Assembly: GCA_018069465.1 (NCBI GenBank)
Contig: JAGPUW010000021.1
Coordinates: forward strand, 1 to 38,274
Reading direction: 5' to 3'
DNA from: Gammaproteobacteria bacterium
GTDB lineage: Bacteria; Pseudomonadota; Gammaproteobacteria; Pseudomonadales; Porticoccaceae
Length of the DNA stretch: 38,274 nucleotides
Position 1 is the stretch's first letter; the number at the start of each line of letters is the position of its first letter. Below the pieces are notes generated by a model. That model was not told the origin of the DNA and ran no database searches. It saw nothing but the letters and a program-made list of their open reading frames with translations. This document shows positions 1 through 9,100 of this stretch, piece after piece. Made by a program: the position numbers and the translations under genes.

Positions 1-1
1 C

Positions 2-340
2 GGCTTTCCCCGTGCACCGGTCAGTAAAAAGCGCGCGTGGATCGATGTGCGCAACATGGCCAACATTGGCTATGTGACCTTCGACCGACGCGGTGAATTG
101 TGGCGCTCCTTTGAAACCGGTTTTACCCAGCAGAAGAAGGGTGATCTGGCCAATCTTGATGCCAAGGGCAATCCTGAGTGGTCCTGGTCTTATGTGCACG
201 CCCACGATGTGCAGACTAACCGCTTTTCGCGCTTTAACCACGCGCAAACGATCAAAGGTGGCCTCAAGACGGCGTTTAATACCGAAGACGCCTACGACAA
301 GTACCTGACCATTCAGGCTATTCGTCGACTTGGTAGCTGA
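2..340 (+). CDS. DUF1329 family protein, C-terminal fragment
   Basis: The frame is open from the left edge, so only about the last 112 residues are present. An internal GTG at 47 is probably not the start, because the frame reads through upstream of it. The fragment carries the aromatic-rich ending I associate with DUF1329 envelope proteins, which are often annotated as outer-membrane lipoprotein-sorting proteins with a LolA-like fold: a YVTFDRRGELWRSFETGF segment, then SYVHAHDVQTNRFSRF near the end. A YCF48-like gene follows after 19 bases on the same strand and a DUF1302 gene lies beyond it. DUF1329, YCF48-like and DUF1302 genes commonly occur together in gammaproteobacteria, often with an RND/MMPL-type transporter, which supports the call. 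The biochemical role of the family is not settled. An envelope or lipid-related role is inference. Confidence 0.75.
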   Translation, partial: GFPRAPVSKKRAWIDVRNMANIGYVTFDRRGELWRSFETGFTQQKKGDLANLDAKGNPEWSWSYVHAHDVQTNRFSRFNHAQTIKGGLKTAFNTEDAYDKYLTIQAIRRLGS

Positions 341-365
341 TCAACAAAACTAGACTGGAGTGCAT

Positions 366-1346
366 GTGTTTAATTTTAAGTTATTACGTCAATCAATACT
401 AAGCGCTGCACTGTGCGCCGGCTGTTTTACAGCGGGTGTCCAGGCTAGTGAAACAAGCGCCGAGGGCACACTGAGTGTTGCGCATCAGGGCATTGTTCAC
501 GATGCGCTTTACGATGTTTGCTTCGTCGGCGAGTCTGGTCTCGCGGTTGGTCTTGCGGGTACTGTGTTAACAACAGGCGATGCAGGCAAGAGCTGGCAGG
601 ATGGCTCGGCCAAAGTTGCCAATGCTTTTTTGGGCGTTAGTTGTCTGCAGCAAGCCTCCCTGGTCGTTGGTCAGACAGGTTTGATTATGCGCAAAGCCGG
701 CGATGGTGACTGGGTTAAGGTTGACTCAGGTACCGATCAGCGACTTTTGTCGGTTAGTGCAAACGAATCAGGTCTTGCAGTTGTTGTCGGTGGTTTTGGT
801 ACGGTACTGAAATCTATCGATGCGGGCCTTACCTGGGCGCCATTGAGTTTTGATTGGGAAGCGATTCTCAACGATTTCTATGAGCCCCATGTCTATGATG
901 TCAGCGTGTCGCCCGAGGGTGTTATCACCCTGGTCGGTGAGTTTGATCTGGTTTTGCGCTCCGTCGACCAGGGTGAAACCTGGGATGTGGTCAATAAAGG
1001 TGATACCTCACTTTTTGCACTGCATTTTCGAGATGCTACCACCGGCTTTGCGGTCGGCCAGGACGGCAAGGTTATCAAAACCCTCGATGGCGGTTTAAGC
1101 TGGAACATTATGCCCGTACCCACCAAAGAAAACTTACTCGATGTTTGGTCCTCGGGCAGTCAGGTGATTGTTACAGGCATTAGAACCCTGTTGCGCAGCA
1201 GTGATGATGGGCTCAACTGGGAGCTGGTTACCGAAGGCGACGTCGCAGTGCAGTGGTATCAAGCCGTCGACGGTACGGCTGGTGATGCAGGTGAAGATAG
1301 TGTTGTGATGGTCGGCCACTCGGGTCGCATCGTCAATATCAAATAG
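366..1346 (+). CDS. YCF48-related Asp-box (BNR-like) repeat protein, exported
   Basis: The protein has an N-terminal signal peptide with a hydrophobic stretch ending near GVQA. At least five Asp-box-like repeats of the form S/T-x-D-x-G-x-S/T-W follow, including TGDAGKSW, SIDAGLTW, SVDQGETW, TLDGGLSW and SSDDGLNW, at roughly 572, 811, 960, 1080 and 1197. Such repeats build a seven-bladed propeller in the YCF48/HCF136 family. I place the start at GTG 366 because GGAG at 357-360 gives 5-base spacing; an in-frame GTG at 360 would overlap that site. The gene lies between DUF1329 and DUF1302 genes, its usual partners. The protein is probably a periplasmic assembly or scaffold factor for that envelope group, but this is inference from context. 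I see no obvious lipobox or catalytic residues. Confidence 0.75.
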   Translation: MFNFKLLRQSILSAALCAGCFTAGVQASETSAEGTLSVAHQGIVHDALYDVCFVGESGLAVGLAGTVLTTGDAGKSWQDGSAKVANAFLGVSCLQQASLVVGQTGLIMRKAGDGDWVKVDSGTDQRLLSVSANESGLAVVVGGFGTVLKSIDAGLTWAPLSFDWEAILNDFYEPHVYDVSVSPEGVITLVGEFDLVLRSVDQGETWDVVNKGDTSLFALHFRDATTGFAVGQDGKVIKTLDGGLSWNIMPVPTKENLLDVWSSGSQVIVTGIRTLLRSSDDGLNWELVTEGDVAVQWYQAVDGTAGDAGEDSVVMVGHSGRIVNIK

Positions 1347-1380
1347 TTTTTCCTTTCAATAAAATCTAATGAGGTGCTAG

Positions 1381-1451
1381 CGCGGCGTCCCGCCGCGTGA
1401 AGCCCAGCCGGTAGTTATTTATAACGCCATATTGTGACCCTTCTGGGTCGC
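1381..1451 (+). other. two small hairpins in the YCF48-DUF1302 intergenic region
   Basis: A perfect 7-bp G+C hairpin has arms CGCGGCG at 1381-1387 and CGCCGCG at 1391-1397 with a 3-base loop. A second stem pairs 1434-1440 with 1445-1451 around TTCT. Neither is followed by a T-run, so these are not typical intrinsic terminators. They may stabilise or process the message between the two envelope genes. No confident promoter is visible in the roughly 180-base gap. Confidence 0.4.
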
Positions 1452-1529
1452 TGCGAGGTATTTGGGCGCGAATTTTGTCGCCTACTCGCTTATAGCATGC
1501 AAATTATAAATTTCTATTTGGAGTTGGGT

Positions 1530-3449
1530 ATGAAGTTCTTAAAGAGGGGAGCTGGCTTGCCAGCACTTGCCCTTGCGGCTGCGCCTTTGCTGGCGCCGGT
1601 TGCAGAGGCATTTGATGTTTCGGTATCGGGTTTTATTCGCCAGGAAATGGCTTATAAAATCAATAGTGCAGAAAATGAAAATAACCGGGGTGGTAGTAAG
1701 TACAACGGTAAAAGCTATTATTCCAGAGGCCAAAAGTTCGGTATTCCTTTGGGTACGCAGCTAAACCATAAAGTTGACAAGTCGGCGGATAACGACTGGA
1801 ATGTATTTGCCACTAAGGCTGAGATCGACGTTAAGGTTAATCTAACCAATAACCTGTCGGGCTTTATGCGAATTCGCGGCTACTATCAGCCTGATGTTTT
1901 TGATGGCGTTGATGACAGTGCCTTTATCGACGGTGAGGGCGGCCGGGTCAATCACTTCAATATGGAAGTGCACGGCAACGAAGCCACTTATTTGTCCATG
2001 AGCGACAATAACTACATGGTCGACCTGCCGTCCTTCTATCTGGACTGGGCCAAAGGGCCGTACTGGGTGCGCATTGGTCAGCAGCAAATCGCCTGGGGTG
2101 AGTCGTTGTTCTTCCGTGTTGCCGATCAGGCCAATGGCCTCGATTATCGCCGCCACTTCATTTTCGACTTCGGTGCAGAAGAATATGCCGATGAGCGTCT
2201 CGCCGCGCCAGCCATTCGCGCCAGTATGACCTTTGCCCAGGATTGGGAGATTGAAGTCTACGCGCAAATGTTCCAGCCCACAGTATTGCCGAATAATTAC
2301 TCGCCCTACAACATCATTACCAACGGCTTCAATCAGAATTACGAAGAAGCCTATGATCGCGTTCAGGATAATATCAATGCCGGTATTCGCTTGCGCGGCC
2401 AGATCGGCAATTTGGGTGTGCAATTTTTTGCCATCAGTCAGCACAATGCCAATCCGATATTTGATCTCGGTGCAGGTGGGCAGGAGCTCGTTCCCGCCGC
2501 CGTTTGTGCGGATCCCAATGTTCCGGCAGCTAGCAAAGCTTTTTGTGGCTTTGAAACCCAGCCCTTCATTTTTGAAGCGGGTGGCATTGGTACTACCAAC
2601 CCCGACGAATGGTCTTATCTGTCCGCAATATCGGGTTCCGATGGCACAGACTTGATCAATGGTCTGGTTGGCGACTGGGACTGGATTGCTCAGTTTACCC
2701 AGAGCCTGGGGCTTGTGCCTGATGCAAACGGCGATATTATTACTACTATCGAGGGCGGTGGTCCAAATGGTGGTGTTAACACGGTTGATTTCCTCGAGCT
2801 GTTTTTTGCCACGCCAATCAACGATCCCGTCTCTGGCGAACGCTTGAATAGCTTGAGCGGTAATTTAGACGCCCACTATGCCTCGGAAAATGTTTTTGGT
2901 TTTGGCTTTAACTACATTTTCTACGCCGAGCCCGATACCTTTATGGACCAGTTGGTGGTGCGCTTTGAAGCGTCCTATACACCGGACAAAAAGTTCACCA
3001 ATAATCTTCGCCAGGAGTTTAAAGAAGAAGATGAGTTGCTGACGAGTCTGGTATTGGAGAAATACCATCGCTTTAGTGATGCCTTTCCCGCGACCTTCTT
3101 TGTCTTCCAGTGGATGCACCGAAAAGAGACTGACTTGCTTGAGCGTCATTTAAGTGGTCTCGGTGGTTCAACGCATAAACGCCCGGGTGGCGGTGAGCAG
3201 GATCACGGTTGGGACGGCCTGGTGTTTGCGTTCCAGCAGCCCTTCCCCGGTTTGATCTGGCGTGTTGATCTGTCTGTGCTCTACGATATGGAAGGCGGTC
3301 ACATGATCCAGCCAGGGGTGCGCTATAAGCCCAGTGCCGATTGGACTATTGAGATGTTTGCCAACTTTATTGACGGCAGGCGTAGCAGTAGTTTGCAGCC
3401 CTTCGATCACTCCGATGATCTTTCGCTGCGGCTGACTTATCAGTTCTAA
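1530..3449 (+). CDS. DUF1302 family outer-membrane protein
   Basis: The product is a 639-residue exported protein. The start is ATG 1530, with GGAG at 1520-1523; the reading frame extends upstream to 1434, but that part has no signal-like features. Residues 1-27 form a signal peptide (MKFLKRG, then an Ala/Leu core ending AEA). The mature part has alternating aromatic strands, the family-typical WVRIGQQQIAWGESLFF segment, and a terminal LRLTYQF ending in Phe, as expected for an outer-membrane beta-barrel. DUF1302 proteins usually sit beside DUF1329 and YCF48-like proteins, as here. The transported or bound substrate is unknown. The family is recognised with good confidence, but function beyond an outer-membrane barrel is inference. 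A terminator follows at 3506. Confidence 0.85.
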   Translation: MKFLKRGAGLPALALAAAPLLAPVAEAFDVSVSGFIRQEMAYKINSAENENNRGGSKYNGKSYYSRGQKFGIPLGTQLNHKVDKSADNDWNVFATKAEIDVKVNLTNNLSGFMRIRGYYQPDVFDGVDDSAFIDGEGGRVNHFNMEVHGNEATYLSMSDNNYMVDLPSFYLDWAKGPYWVRIGQQQIAWGESLFFRVADQANGLDYRRHFIFDFGAEEYADERLAAPAIRASMTFAQDWEIEVYAQMFQPTVLPNNYSPYNIITNGFNQNYEEAYDRVQDNINAGIRLRGQIGNLGVQFFAISQHNANPIFDLGAGGQELVPAAVCADPNVPAASKAFCGFETQPFIFEAGGIGTTNPDEWSYLSAISGSDGTDLINGLVGDWDWIAQFTQSLGLVPDANGDIITTIEGGGPNGGVNTVDFLELFFATPINDPVSGERLNSLSGNLDAHYASENVFGFGFNYIFYAEPDTFMDQLVVRFEASYTPDKKFTNNLRQEFKEEDELLTSLVLEKYHRFSDAFPATFFVFQWMHRKETDLLERHLSGLGGSTHKRPGGGEQDHGWDGLVFAFQQPFPGLIWRVDLSVLYDMEGGHMIQPGVRYKPSADWTIEMFANFIDGRRSSSLQPFDHSDDLSLRLTYQF

Positions 3450-3505
3450 GCAGTACTTAGCGCCGACAGGTGGTCTCTAGCTGGATCACCTGTCATTAGA
3501 TTGAT

Positions 3506-3543
3506 AAAAAAATACCCGCGTTGTAAGACGCGGGTATTTTTTT
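3506..3543. terminator. bidirectional intrinsic terminator
   Basis: Seven As (3506-3512) precede an 8-bp stem, TACCCGCG at 3513-3520 paired with CGCGGGTA at 3529-3536, and seven Ts (3537-3543) follow. The symmetry lets it terminate both the plus-strand DUF1302 gene and the convergent minus-strand yhbY gene. Confidence 0.9.
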
Positions 3544-3646
3544 ATGGAGTGATTAATTGAACTGGTGCGCCCTGTCGACGACAGGCTTGTCGATGTATGG
3601 GGCTAGATGAGCCGCTGGGTAAAGGCTTGTAAAGTCATGGCGGCTG

Positions 3647-3958
3647 CTATTGTTGTGGGCGCAGTAAATTCGAAAGTTTGGGGTTTGGCTTGGCCGCTTT
3701 TCTGTGGAGCAGAATAACGTGGCCAATGGTTTGTACCAACTCTGCCTTGAGTCGCTTGCAGGTTTCATCAATGGTCACTTTTTTGGCATCGCGATCACCG
3801 ACACTGAGTCGTACTTTGATCAGCTCGTGGTCATCGAGGGCGCGATCGAGTTCAGCCGCTACGCTATCCGTTAAGCCCTTACTGGCGATGGTGACAACCG
3901 GGTTGAGTTTGTGACCGATGCCGCGCAAGTGTTTTTTGTCGTCGTTGGAAAGTGTCAT
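3647..3958 (-). CDS. yhbY: YhbY-type RNA-binding protein (CRM domain), pre-50S associated
   Basis: This 103-residue protein is the length of a stand-alone CRM (CRS1-YhbY) domain. The family signature GIGHKLNPVVTIASKGLT is near the N-terminus, followed by the alpha/beta pattern with LIKVRLSVGDRDAKK. In E. coli, YhbY associates with pre-50S ribosomal subunits. The gene is divergent from rlmE, another 50S maturation factor, across only 54 bases, which is the classic gammaproteobacterial arrangement. The two probably share a promoter region. The C-terminus ends in a short polar tail. I see nothing unusual here. Confidence 0.93.
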   Translation of the reverse strand: MTLSNDDKKHLRGIGHKLNPVVTIASKGLTDSVAAELDRALDDHELIKVRLSVGDRDAKKVTIDETCKRLKAELVQTIGHVILLHRKAAKPNPKLSNLLRPQQ

Positions 3959-4012
3959 AGAATGGGTCTTCTCTTCGGCAGTAAATTGTAACGGAATTCA
4001 GTAATCTTCCCT

Positions 4013-4639
4013 ATGGCTAAATCGAAAACCAGTAAAGCATGGCTCAAAGAACACGAGAGCGATGAGTATGTGCAGCGTTCGAGGAAGGATGGCTATCGCT
4101 CGCGGGCGAGCTATAAATTGCTCGAAATTGATAAAAGTGCAGGCCTTTTAAAGCCGGGCATGACGGTGGTGGATCTGGGTGCGGCGCCGGGTGGCTGGTC
4201 GCAAGTTTCCATCGCCAAGGTCGGCGACAGTGGCCGTGTGGTCGCTTCGGATATTCTCAATATGGATGCTATTGCAGGCGTCGACTTCGTGCAGGGTGAT
4301 TTTACCGACGATGAGGTGTTCAGTGCCATCCTGCAAACGCTGGATGATCGCGCAGTGGACCTTGTAATTTCCGATATGGCACCCAATATGAGTGGTATGA
4401 AGGCCGTTGACCAACCACGCGCGATGTATCTGGTGGAGTTGGCAGTGGATTTTGCGCGACAAGTGTTGTGCCCTGGTGGCGTTTTTCTGGCCAAGGTTTT
4501 TCAGGGTGAGGGTTTTGATGCCCTGGTGCGCGATCTGCGTGTGGATTTCAGCAGCGTCGCTATTAAGAAGCCGGACGCCTCGCGGGCGCGTTCCAGTGAA
4601 GTCTATTGTCTGGCGCGAGGTTTTCGGGGCGATGTTTGA
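4013..4639 (+). CDS. rlmE: 23S rRNA (uridine-2552-2'-O) methyltransferase RlmE (FtsJ/RrmJ)
   Basis: The 208-residue protein is a single Rossmann-fold, SAM-dependent methyltransferase acting on U2552 of the 50S A-loop. The SAM-binding motif [13 protein letters not shown] starts at about residue 52. The K-D-K-E catalytic set is intact: K35 in SYKLLEID, D121 in [11 protein letters not shown]161 in AKVFQGEG and E196 in RSSEVYCLA. The start at ATG 4013 matches the usual N-terminus with its WL-x-EH-x-SD-x-YV motif. There is no clear Shine-Dalgarno site in front of it (the upstream bases are pyrimidine-rich), so initiation may be weak. ftsH follows after 108 bases. In E. coli the two form a heat-shock operon, but I could not identify a sigma-32 site here. 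Confidence 0.96.
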   Translation: MAKSKTSKAWLKEHESDEYVQRSRKDGYRSRASYKLLEIDKSAGLLKPGMTVVDLGAAPGGWSQVSIAKVGDSGRVVASDILNMDAIAGVDFVQGDFTDDEVFSAILQTLDDRAVDLVISDMAPNMSGMKAVDQPRAMYLVELAVDFARQVLCPGGVFLAKVFQGEGFDALVRDLRVDFSSVAIKKPDASRARSSEVYCLARGFRGDV

Positions 4640-4747
4640 GCGCTTTCGGCGCGTTGTCCAAAAGCGGGTTATACTCAATTTTGAAAAGACAGTGATCAAT
4701 TAATTGGTACTTAAAAATCGGCACTGAGCTGATGCGAGGGTAGTTGC

Positions 4748-6667
4748 TTGAACGAGATGGCTAAAAATCTTATTTTGTGGGTAATCATTGCGGCGATACT
4801 GCTGTCGATTTTCCAGAATTTCAAGGAGGGCCCGACGCCGAACAGTATTAGCTATACCAACTTCGTCGACGAAGTGCAGACTGATCGCGTGCGCAGTGTC
4901 GTCATTGAGGGGCTGATTATTGAGGGCGAGCACCACGACGGCACGCGCTTTCGCACCGTGCGCCCCGATGTCTACGACAGTGGTTTGATGAACGACCTGC
5001 TCAATCACAGTGTCAACATAGAGGGCCGCGAACCGCAAAAGCCCAGTGTTTGGATGCAGCTATTAATGGCCGCCTTCCCCATCTTGTTGATTGTCCTTAT
5101 CTTTATGTTCTTTATGCGCCAGATGCAGGGTGGCGCGGGTGGCGGTCGCGGTGGGCCAATGTCATTTGGCAAGAGTAAGGCCAAACTCTTGAGTGAAGAT
5201 CAGATTAAGACAACTTTTGCCGATGTGGCCGGTGTCGATGAAGCCAAGGAAGAAGTCAGCGAGCTGGTTGAATTCCTTCGCGATCCCTCGAAATTTCAGA
5301 GCCTTGGTGGGCGTATACCCCGTGGTGTGCTGATGTCGGGTCCTCCCGGTACCGGTAAAACCTTGCTGGCCAAGGCCATTGCCGGTGAGGCCAAGGTTCC
5401 CTTTTTCTCCATCTCCGGTTCTGACTTTGTTGAAATGTTTGTTGGTGTCGGTGCCTCGCGAGTGCGAGATATGTTCGAACAGGCGAAGAAACAGGCGCCC
5501 TGCATTATCTTTATCGACGAAATTGATGCGGTGGGTCGTACCCGTGGTGGTGGTATCGGCGGTGGTAACGATGAGCGCGAGCAAACCCTGAACCAGTTGC
5601 TGGTTGAGATGGACGGCTTTGAGGCCAACGACGGTGTGATTGTTATTGCGGCGTCTAACCGCCCCGACGTGCTCGATAAGGCCCTGCTGCGCCCCGGTCG
5701 TTTCGATCGACAGATTTATGTGGGTCTGCCCGATATCCGCGGTCGTGAACAAATCCTTAAAGTGCATGTGCGCAAAGTGCCTCTCGATGACAAGATTGAC
5801 CTGGGTGTTCTCGCTCGGGGCACGCCTGGTTTTTCCGGTGCTGACTTGGCGAACCTGATTAACGAAGCGGCTCTTTTCGCCGCACGTAGCAATCGTCGTT
5901 TGGTAACGATGGAGGAGTTCGAGCATGCCCGTGACAAAATCCTCATGGGTGCCGAGCGGCGCTCCATGGTGATGTCGGAAGAAGAGAAGGCCAATACGGC
6001 CTATCACGAGGCGGGCCACGCTATTGTTGGGCGCCTGGTGCCCGAGCATGACCCCGTGCACAAGGTCAGTATTATTCCCCGTGGTCGCGCCCTGGGTGTT
6101 ACTCAGTTTCTGCCCAAAGAAGATCAATACAGCTATAGCAAGCGCAAGCTAGAAGGGCAGTTGTGTAGCCTCTACGGCGGGCGTATAGCGGAGGAGATGA
6201 TCCACGGCCTCGATGGTGTGACGACGGGTGCCTCTAACGATATTGAGCGAGCCAGTCAATTGGCGCGCAGTATGGTGACTCGCTGGGGCTTGACCGAAAA
6301 ACTAGGCCCCATCCTCTACGGTAACGAAGAGTCGGCGATGCCGGGTCAGGGCGGCAAAAACTTTTCCGGTGCGGTCTCCCAGCAAATTGATGAGGAAGTA
6401 CGCGCCATTGTCGATGCCAACTATGCGCGAGCGGAAACCCTGCTCAAGGATAATGTAGATGTCCTCCATGCCATGAAGGCGGCACTGATGGATTATGAGA
6501 CCCTCGACGCCGAGCAGGTCGATGACTTAATGGCGCGTCGCAAGGTGCGGCCGCCTCGCGACTGGCACGACTTCGACCACCCTGCAGGCGATGCCGACAC
6601 GGGTGTAGAGACCGACGCCAGCGATAAGCCGAGCACTAATATTGGCGGTCCTGTAGAGGATAGTTAA
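4748..6667 (+). CDS. ftsH: ATP-dependent zinc metalloprotease FtsH
   Basis: This is a 639-residue, membrane-anchored AAA+ protease that degrades membrane proteins and short-lived regulators and acts as a hexamer in the inner membrane. It has TM1 near residues 6-22, a periplasmic domain, TM2 near 104-124 ending FFMRQMQGG, an AAA module with Walker A GPPGTGKT (198-205) and Walker [10 protein letters not shown], a second region of homology around RPGRFDRQ, and the zinc site HEAGH (420-424). I chose TTG 4748 because GAGGG at 4736-4740 sits 7 bases upstream. ATG 4757 would give the MAKNLILW start common in the family, but it is 16 bases from that site. A terminator follows, so folP appears to begin a new unit. 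Confidence 0.97.
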   Translation: MNEMAKNLILWVIIAAILLSIFQNFKEGPTPNSISYTNFVDEVQTDRVRSVVIEGLIIEGEHHDGTRFRTVRPDVYDSGLMNDLLNHSVNIEGREPQKPSVWMQLLMAAFPILLIVLIFMFFMRQMQGGAGGGRGGPMSFGKSKAKLLSEDQIKTTFADVAGVDEAKEEVSELVEFLRDPSKFQSLGGRIPRGVLMSGPPGTGKTLLAKAIAGEAKVPFFSISGSDFVEMFVGVGASRVRDMFEQAKKQAPCIIFIDEIDAVGRTRGGGIGGGNDEREQTLNQLLVEMDGFEANDGVIVIAASNRPDVLDKALLRPGRFDRQIYVGLPDIRGREQILKVHVRKVPLDDKIDLGVLARGTPGFSGADLANLINEAALFAARSNRRLVTMEEFEHARDKILMGAERRSMVMSEEEKANTAYHEAGHAIVGRLVPEHDPVHKVSIIPRGRALGVTQFLPKEDQYSYSKRKLEGQLCSLYGGRIAEEMIHGLDGVTTGASNDIERASQLARSMVTRWGLTEKLGPILYGNEESAMPGQGGKNFSGAVSQQIDEEVRAIVDANYARAETLLKDNVDVLHAMKAALMDYETLDAEQVDDLMARRKVRPPRDWHDFDHPAGDADTGVETDASDKPSTNIGGPVEDS

Positions 6668-6686
6668 TAATCCTCTGTTCGCTGAC

Positions 6687-6721
6687 AAGCCACCGAGTAG
6701 CCTATATTCGGTGGCTTTTTT
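6687..6721 (+). terminator. intrinsic terminator after ftsH
   Basis: A 10-bp stem (AAGCCACCGA at 6687-6696 with TCGGTGGCTT at 6708-6717) with an 11-base loop is followed by a T-run to 6721. It lies 20 bases past the ftsH stop codon. Confidence 0.88.
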
Positions 6722-6744
6722 AATGGTGCAGGCTGTTTAATGAT

Positions 6745-7584
6745 ATGACTTGTTTGATGGCAAGTATCGCCCAGCGGAGCCGGCCCCTGGTGATGGGCAT
6801 TGTCAATCTGACGCCGGACTCGTTTTCTGATGGTGGCGATTTATACCGCGGAGATCAGCTTGATCTCGACGCGGTTTTGTATCGCGCTCAGCAACTCATC
6901 GATGAGGGCGCCGACCTGCTGGATATTGGCGGCGAGTCAACCCGCCCGGGTGCCGATAAGGTGGAGCTGGCTACGGAGTTGGCCAGAGTGCTGCCGGTGC
7001 TTGAAGCCCTTCGTGGGCGCTTTGATATTCCCCTCTCCGTTGATACAAGTAGCCCTGAGTTAATGGTCGAAGCTGCCAGTGGCGGTGCTGCCATGCTCAA
7101 CGATGTTCGCGCATTATGTCGACCAGGGGCCTTGGCGGCGGCAGCGGCAAGCAGTTTGCCGATATGTCTGATGCACACGCTTGGCGAGCCGCAGGTGATG
7201 CAGGGTAATCCCCGCTACCGCGACGTCGTTGCGCAAGTCACGGCTTTTTTGCGAGAGCGAATTGAGGCCTGTGGTGAGGCGGGTATCGCGCGTTCCCGCC
7301 TGGTGCTCGACCCGGGTTTTGGTTTTGGCAAAACCCTGGAGCAAAATTTATCCTTATTTAGAGCATTGCCCGCTTTCGTTGCGGAGGGCCTGCCGGTGAT
7401 GGTCGGTGTCTCTCGCAAGTCATTAATCGGCGCCATACTGGATAAGCCGGTGGAGCAACGTGTTTATGGCAGTGCGGCATTGGCTGTCTTGGCTGCCCAG
7501 TCGGGTGTCGGTATTATTCGGGTTCATGATGTGGCCGCGACTGTGGATAGTTTGAAAATGTTGGAGGCGCTACAGCCTGAGTGA
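6745..7584 (+). CDS. folP: dihydropteroate synthase
   Basis: The 279-residue TIM-barrel enzyme joins p-aminobenzoate to 6-hydroxymethyl-dihydropterin diphosphate in cytoplasmic folate synthesis; it is the sulfonamide target. Both family signatures are clear: NLTPDSFSDGG near residue 22 and DIGGESTRPGA near 60. The substrate-site segments LDPGFGFGKT and VGVSRKSLIG come later. The start is ATG 6745 or ATG 6757; neither has a strong Shine-Dalgarno site, and the first gives the usual spacing to the first barrel strand. glmM follows after 63 bases, the conserved gammaproteobacterial pairing, and the two are probably co-transcribed. Confidence 0.95.
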   Translation: MTCLMASIAQRSRPLVMGIVNLTPDSFSDGGDLYRGDQLDLDAVLYRAQQLIDEGADLLDIGGESTRPGADKVELATELARVLPVLEALRGRFDIPLSVDTSSPELMVEAASGGAAMLNDVRALCRPGALAAAAASSLPICLMHTLGEPQVMQGNPRYRDVVAQVTAFLRERIEACGEAGIARSRLVLDPGFGFGKTLEQNLSLFRALPAFVAEGLPVMVGVSRKSLIGAILDKPVEQRVYGSAALAVLAAQSGVGIIRVHDVAATVDSLKMLEALQPE

Positions 7585-7647
7585 AGGGCGGTTGTTGGTC
7601 GTATCGAACCGACCCTGTCTCTGGCTGCAAATGGAGAAGTCAATATT

Positions 7648-8991
7648 ATGAAAAAACAGTTTTTCGGCACCGATGGTATTCGCGGTTGCGTAGGTGAGCA
7701 TCCGATTACCGTCGATTTTGTTCTTAAATTAGGTTGGGCTGCAGGCAAGGTGTTTGCCAAGTCGAACAAGGGTCGCAACCTGATCCTTGTTGGCAAGGAT
7801 ACCCGGGTCTCCGGCTATATGTTTGAGTCGGCGCTGGAGGCGGGTATTATCGCCGCCGGTGTCGATGTCGGCCTGCTGGGGCCAATGCCGACCCCGGCTA
7901 TTGCCTATTTGAGTCGCACCTTTCGCGCCCAGGCGGGCATTGTTATTAGCGCCTCGCACAATGCTTATCAAGATAACGGCATCAAGTTTTTTGGTGGCGA
8001 TGGCTACAAGCTACCCGATGAAATAGAGCTAGAAATAGAGAGCTATTTACAACAGGGTATTGTCACCTCGGGCTCTAATGAGCTGGGTCGCGCCACGCGT
8101 ATTCGAGATGCAGCGGGCCGCTACATCGAATTTTGCAAAGGCACCTTGCCCTCCGGTTTTAGCTTTTCTGGGCTCACGGTGGTGGTTGATTGTGCAAACG
8201 GGGCAACCTATCACGTTGCCCCCGATGTATTTCGCGAGCTCGGCGCGGAGGTGGTAGAAATAGGCACCGAGCCCGACGGCCTGAATATCAACTACCAGTG
8301 TGGTTCGACCAATCCCGAGCTACTGCGCCAGAAGGTGTTGGAGACGGGTGCCGATATCGGTGTGGCCCTTGACGGTGATGGTGACAGGGTGTTGTTCGTC
8401 GATGCCAATGGCGGCATCGTCGATGGTGATGAGCTGCTTTACATTATCGCCATGTTTCGCCGGGCCAATGGTTTCCCGTGCTCGGGTGTGGCCGGTACTT
8501 TGATGAGCAATTTTGGCCTTGAAAAAGCTCTGGCTGAGCTGGATGTGCCCTTTGCTCGCGCCAAGGTGGGGGATCGCTATGTCATCGAAACGATGAAGAA
8601 AAACCAGTGGGAACTGGGTGGCGAAAATTCAGGTCATATTATCTGTGGTGACATATCTACCACTGGCGACGGCGTCGTTGCAGCCCTGCAAGTGGTTCGC
8701 GCCATGGTTGAAGGCGGGAAGTCCTTGGCTGAGCTATGCAGCGGCTACCATAAACTACCCCAGACGATGATCAATGTGACGATTAAAAACCCGGTCGATC
8801 TCGATTCTAATGAGGCTGTCCAAAAAGCAATTTTAAGTGCCGAGAAAAAACTGGCGGGCAATGGTCGGGTGTTATTGCGCGCCTCCGGCACTGAGCCTGT
8901 GGTGAGGGTGATGGTTGAAGGTGACGATGGCAGCCTGGTTCATGAGCTGGTTCACCAGATCGCCGCAACCGTCTCCGATCTGGTCAGTTGA
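7648..8991 (+). CDS. glmM: phosphoglucosamine mutase
   Basis: This 447-residue alpha-D-phosphohexomutase interconverts glucosamine-6-phosphate and glucosamine-1-phosphate on the route to UDP-GlcNAc, hence peptidoglycan and LPS. The phosphoserine loop ISASHNA places the catalytic Ser at residue 103. The magnesium site DGDGDR spans 242-247, the sugar-binding GGENSGH loop is present, and the C-terminal phosphate-binding segment [12 protein letters not shown] is intact. The N-terminus FGTDGIRG is canonical. A GGAG at 7633-7636 supports ATG 7648. The gene follows folP, as in most gammaproteobacteria, and tpiA is next. Confidence 0.97.
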   Translation: MKKQFFGTDGIRGCVGEHPITVDFVLKLGWAAGKVFAKSNKGRNLILVGKDTRVSGYMFESALEAGIIAAGVDVGLLGPMPTPAIAYLSRTFRAQAGIVISASHNAYQDNGIKFFGGDGYKLPDEIELEIESYLQQGIVTSGSNELGRATRIRDAAGRYIEFCKGTLPSGFSFSGLTVVVDCANGATYHVAPDVFRELGAEVVEIGTEPDGLNINYQCGSTNPELLRQKVLETGADIGVALDGDGDRVLFVDANGGIVDGDELLYIIAMFRRANGFPCSGVAGTLMSNFGLEKALAELDVPFARAKVGDRYVIETMKKNQWELGGENSGHIICGDISTTGDGVVAALQVVRAMVEGGKSLAELCSGYHKLPQTMINVTIKNPVDLDSNEAVQKAILSAEKKLAGNGRVLLRASGTEPVVRVMVEGDDGSLVHELVHQIAATVSDLVS

Positions 8992-9100
8992 GTCGAAAAA
9001 ATACAAAGCTGCGAGAAATCTTGTATAAGTGCCGTAACTTGGTTAACATGGCCGCCGTTTTCAGAGGGACACAGTGGATGATCGAGGTGTGCGGAGAATA

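Noticed and set aside
1842-2444. 200-codon minus-strand open frame inside the DUF1302 gene
   Set aside because: It is antisense to a gene with signal peptide and barrel features, and has no ribosome site or family resemblance.
3959-4012. sigma-32 promoter between yhbY and rlmE
   Set aside because: E. coli controls this operon by heat shock, but I could not find a convincing CTTGAA/CCCCAT-type pair in the 54-base gap.
5162-6127. 321-codon minus-strand open frame inside ftsH
   Set aside because: It lies wholly antisense to the conserved AAA and protease region, with low-complexity Thr/His-rich translation and no recognisable domain.
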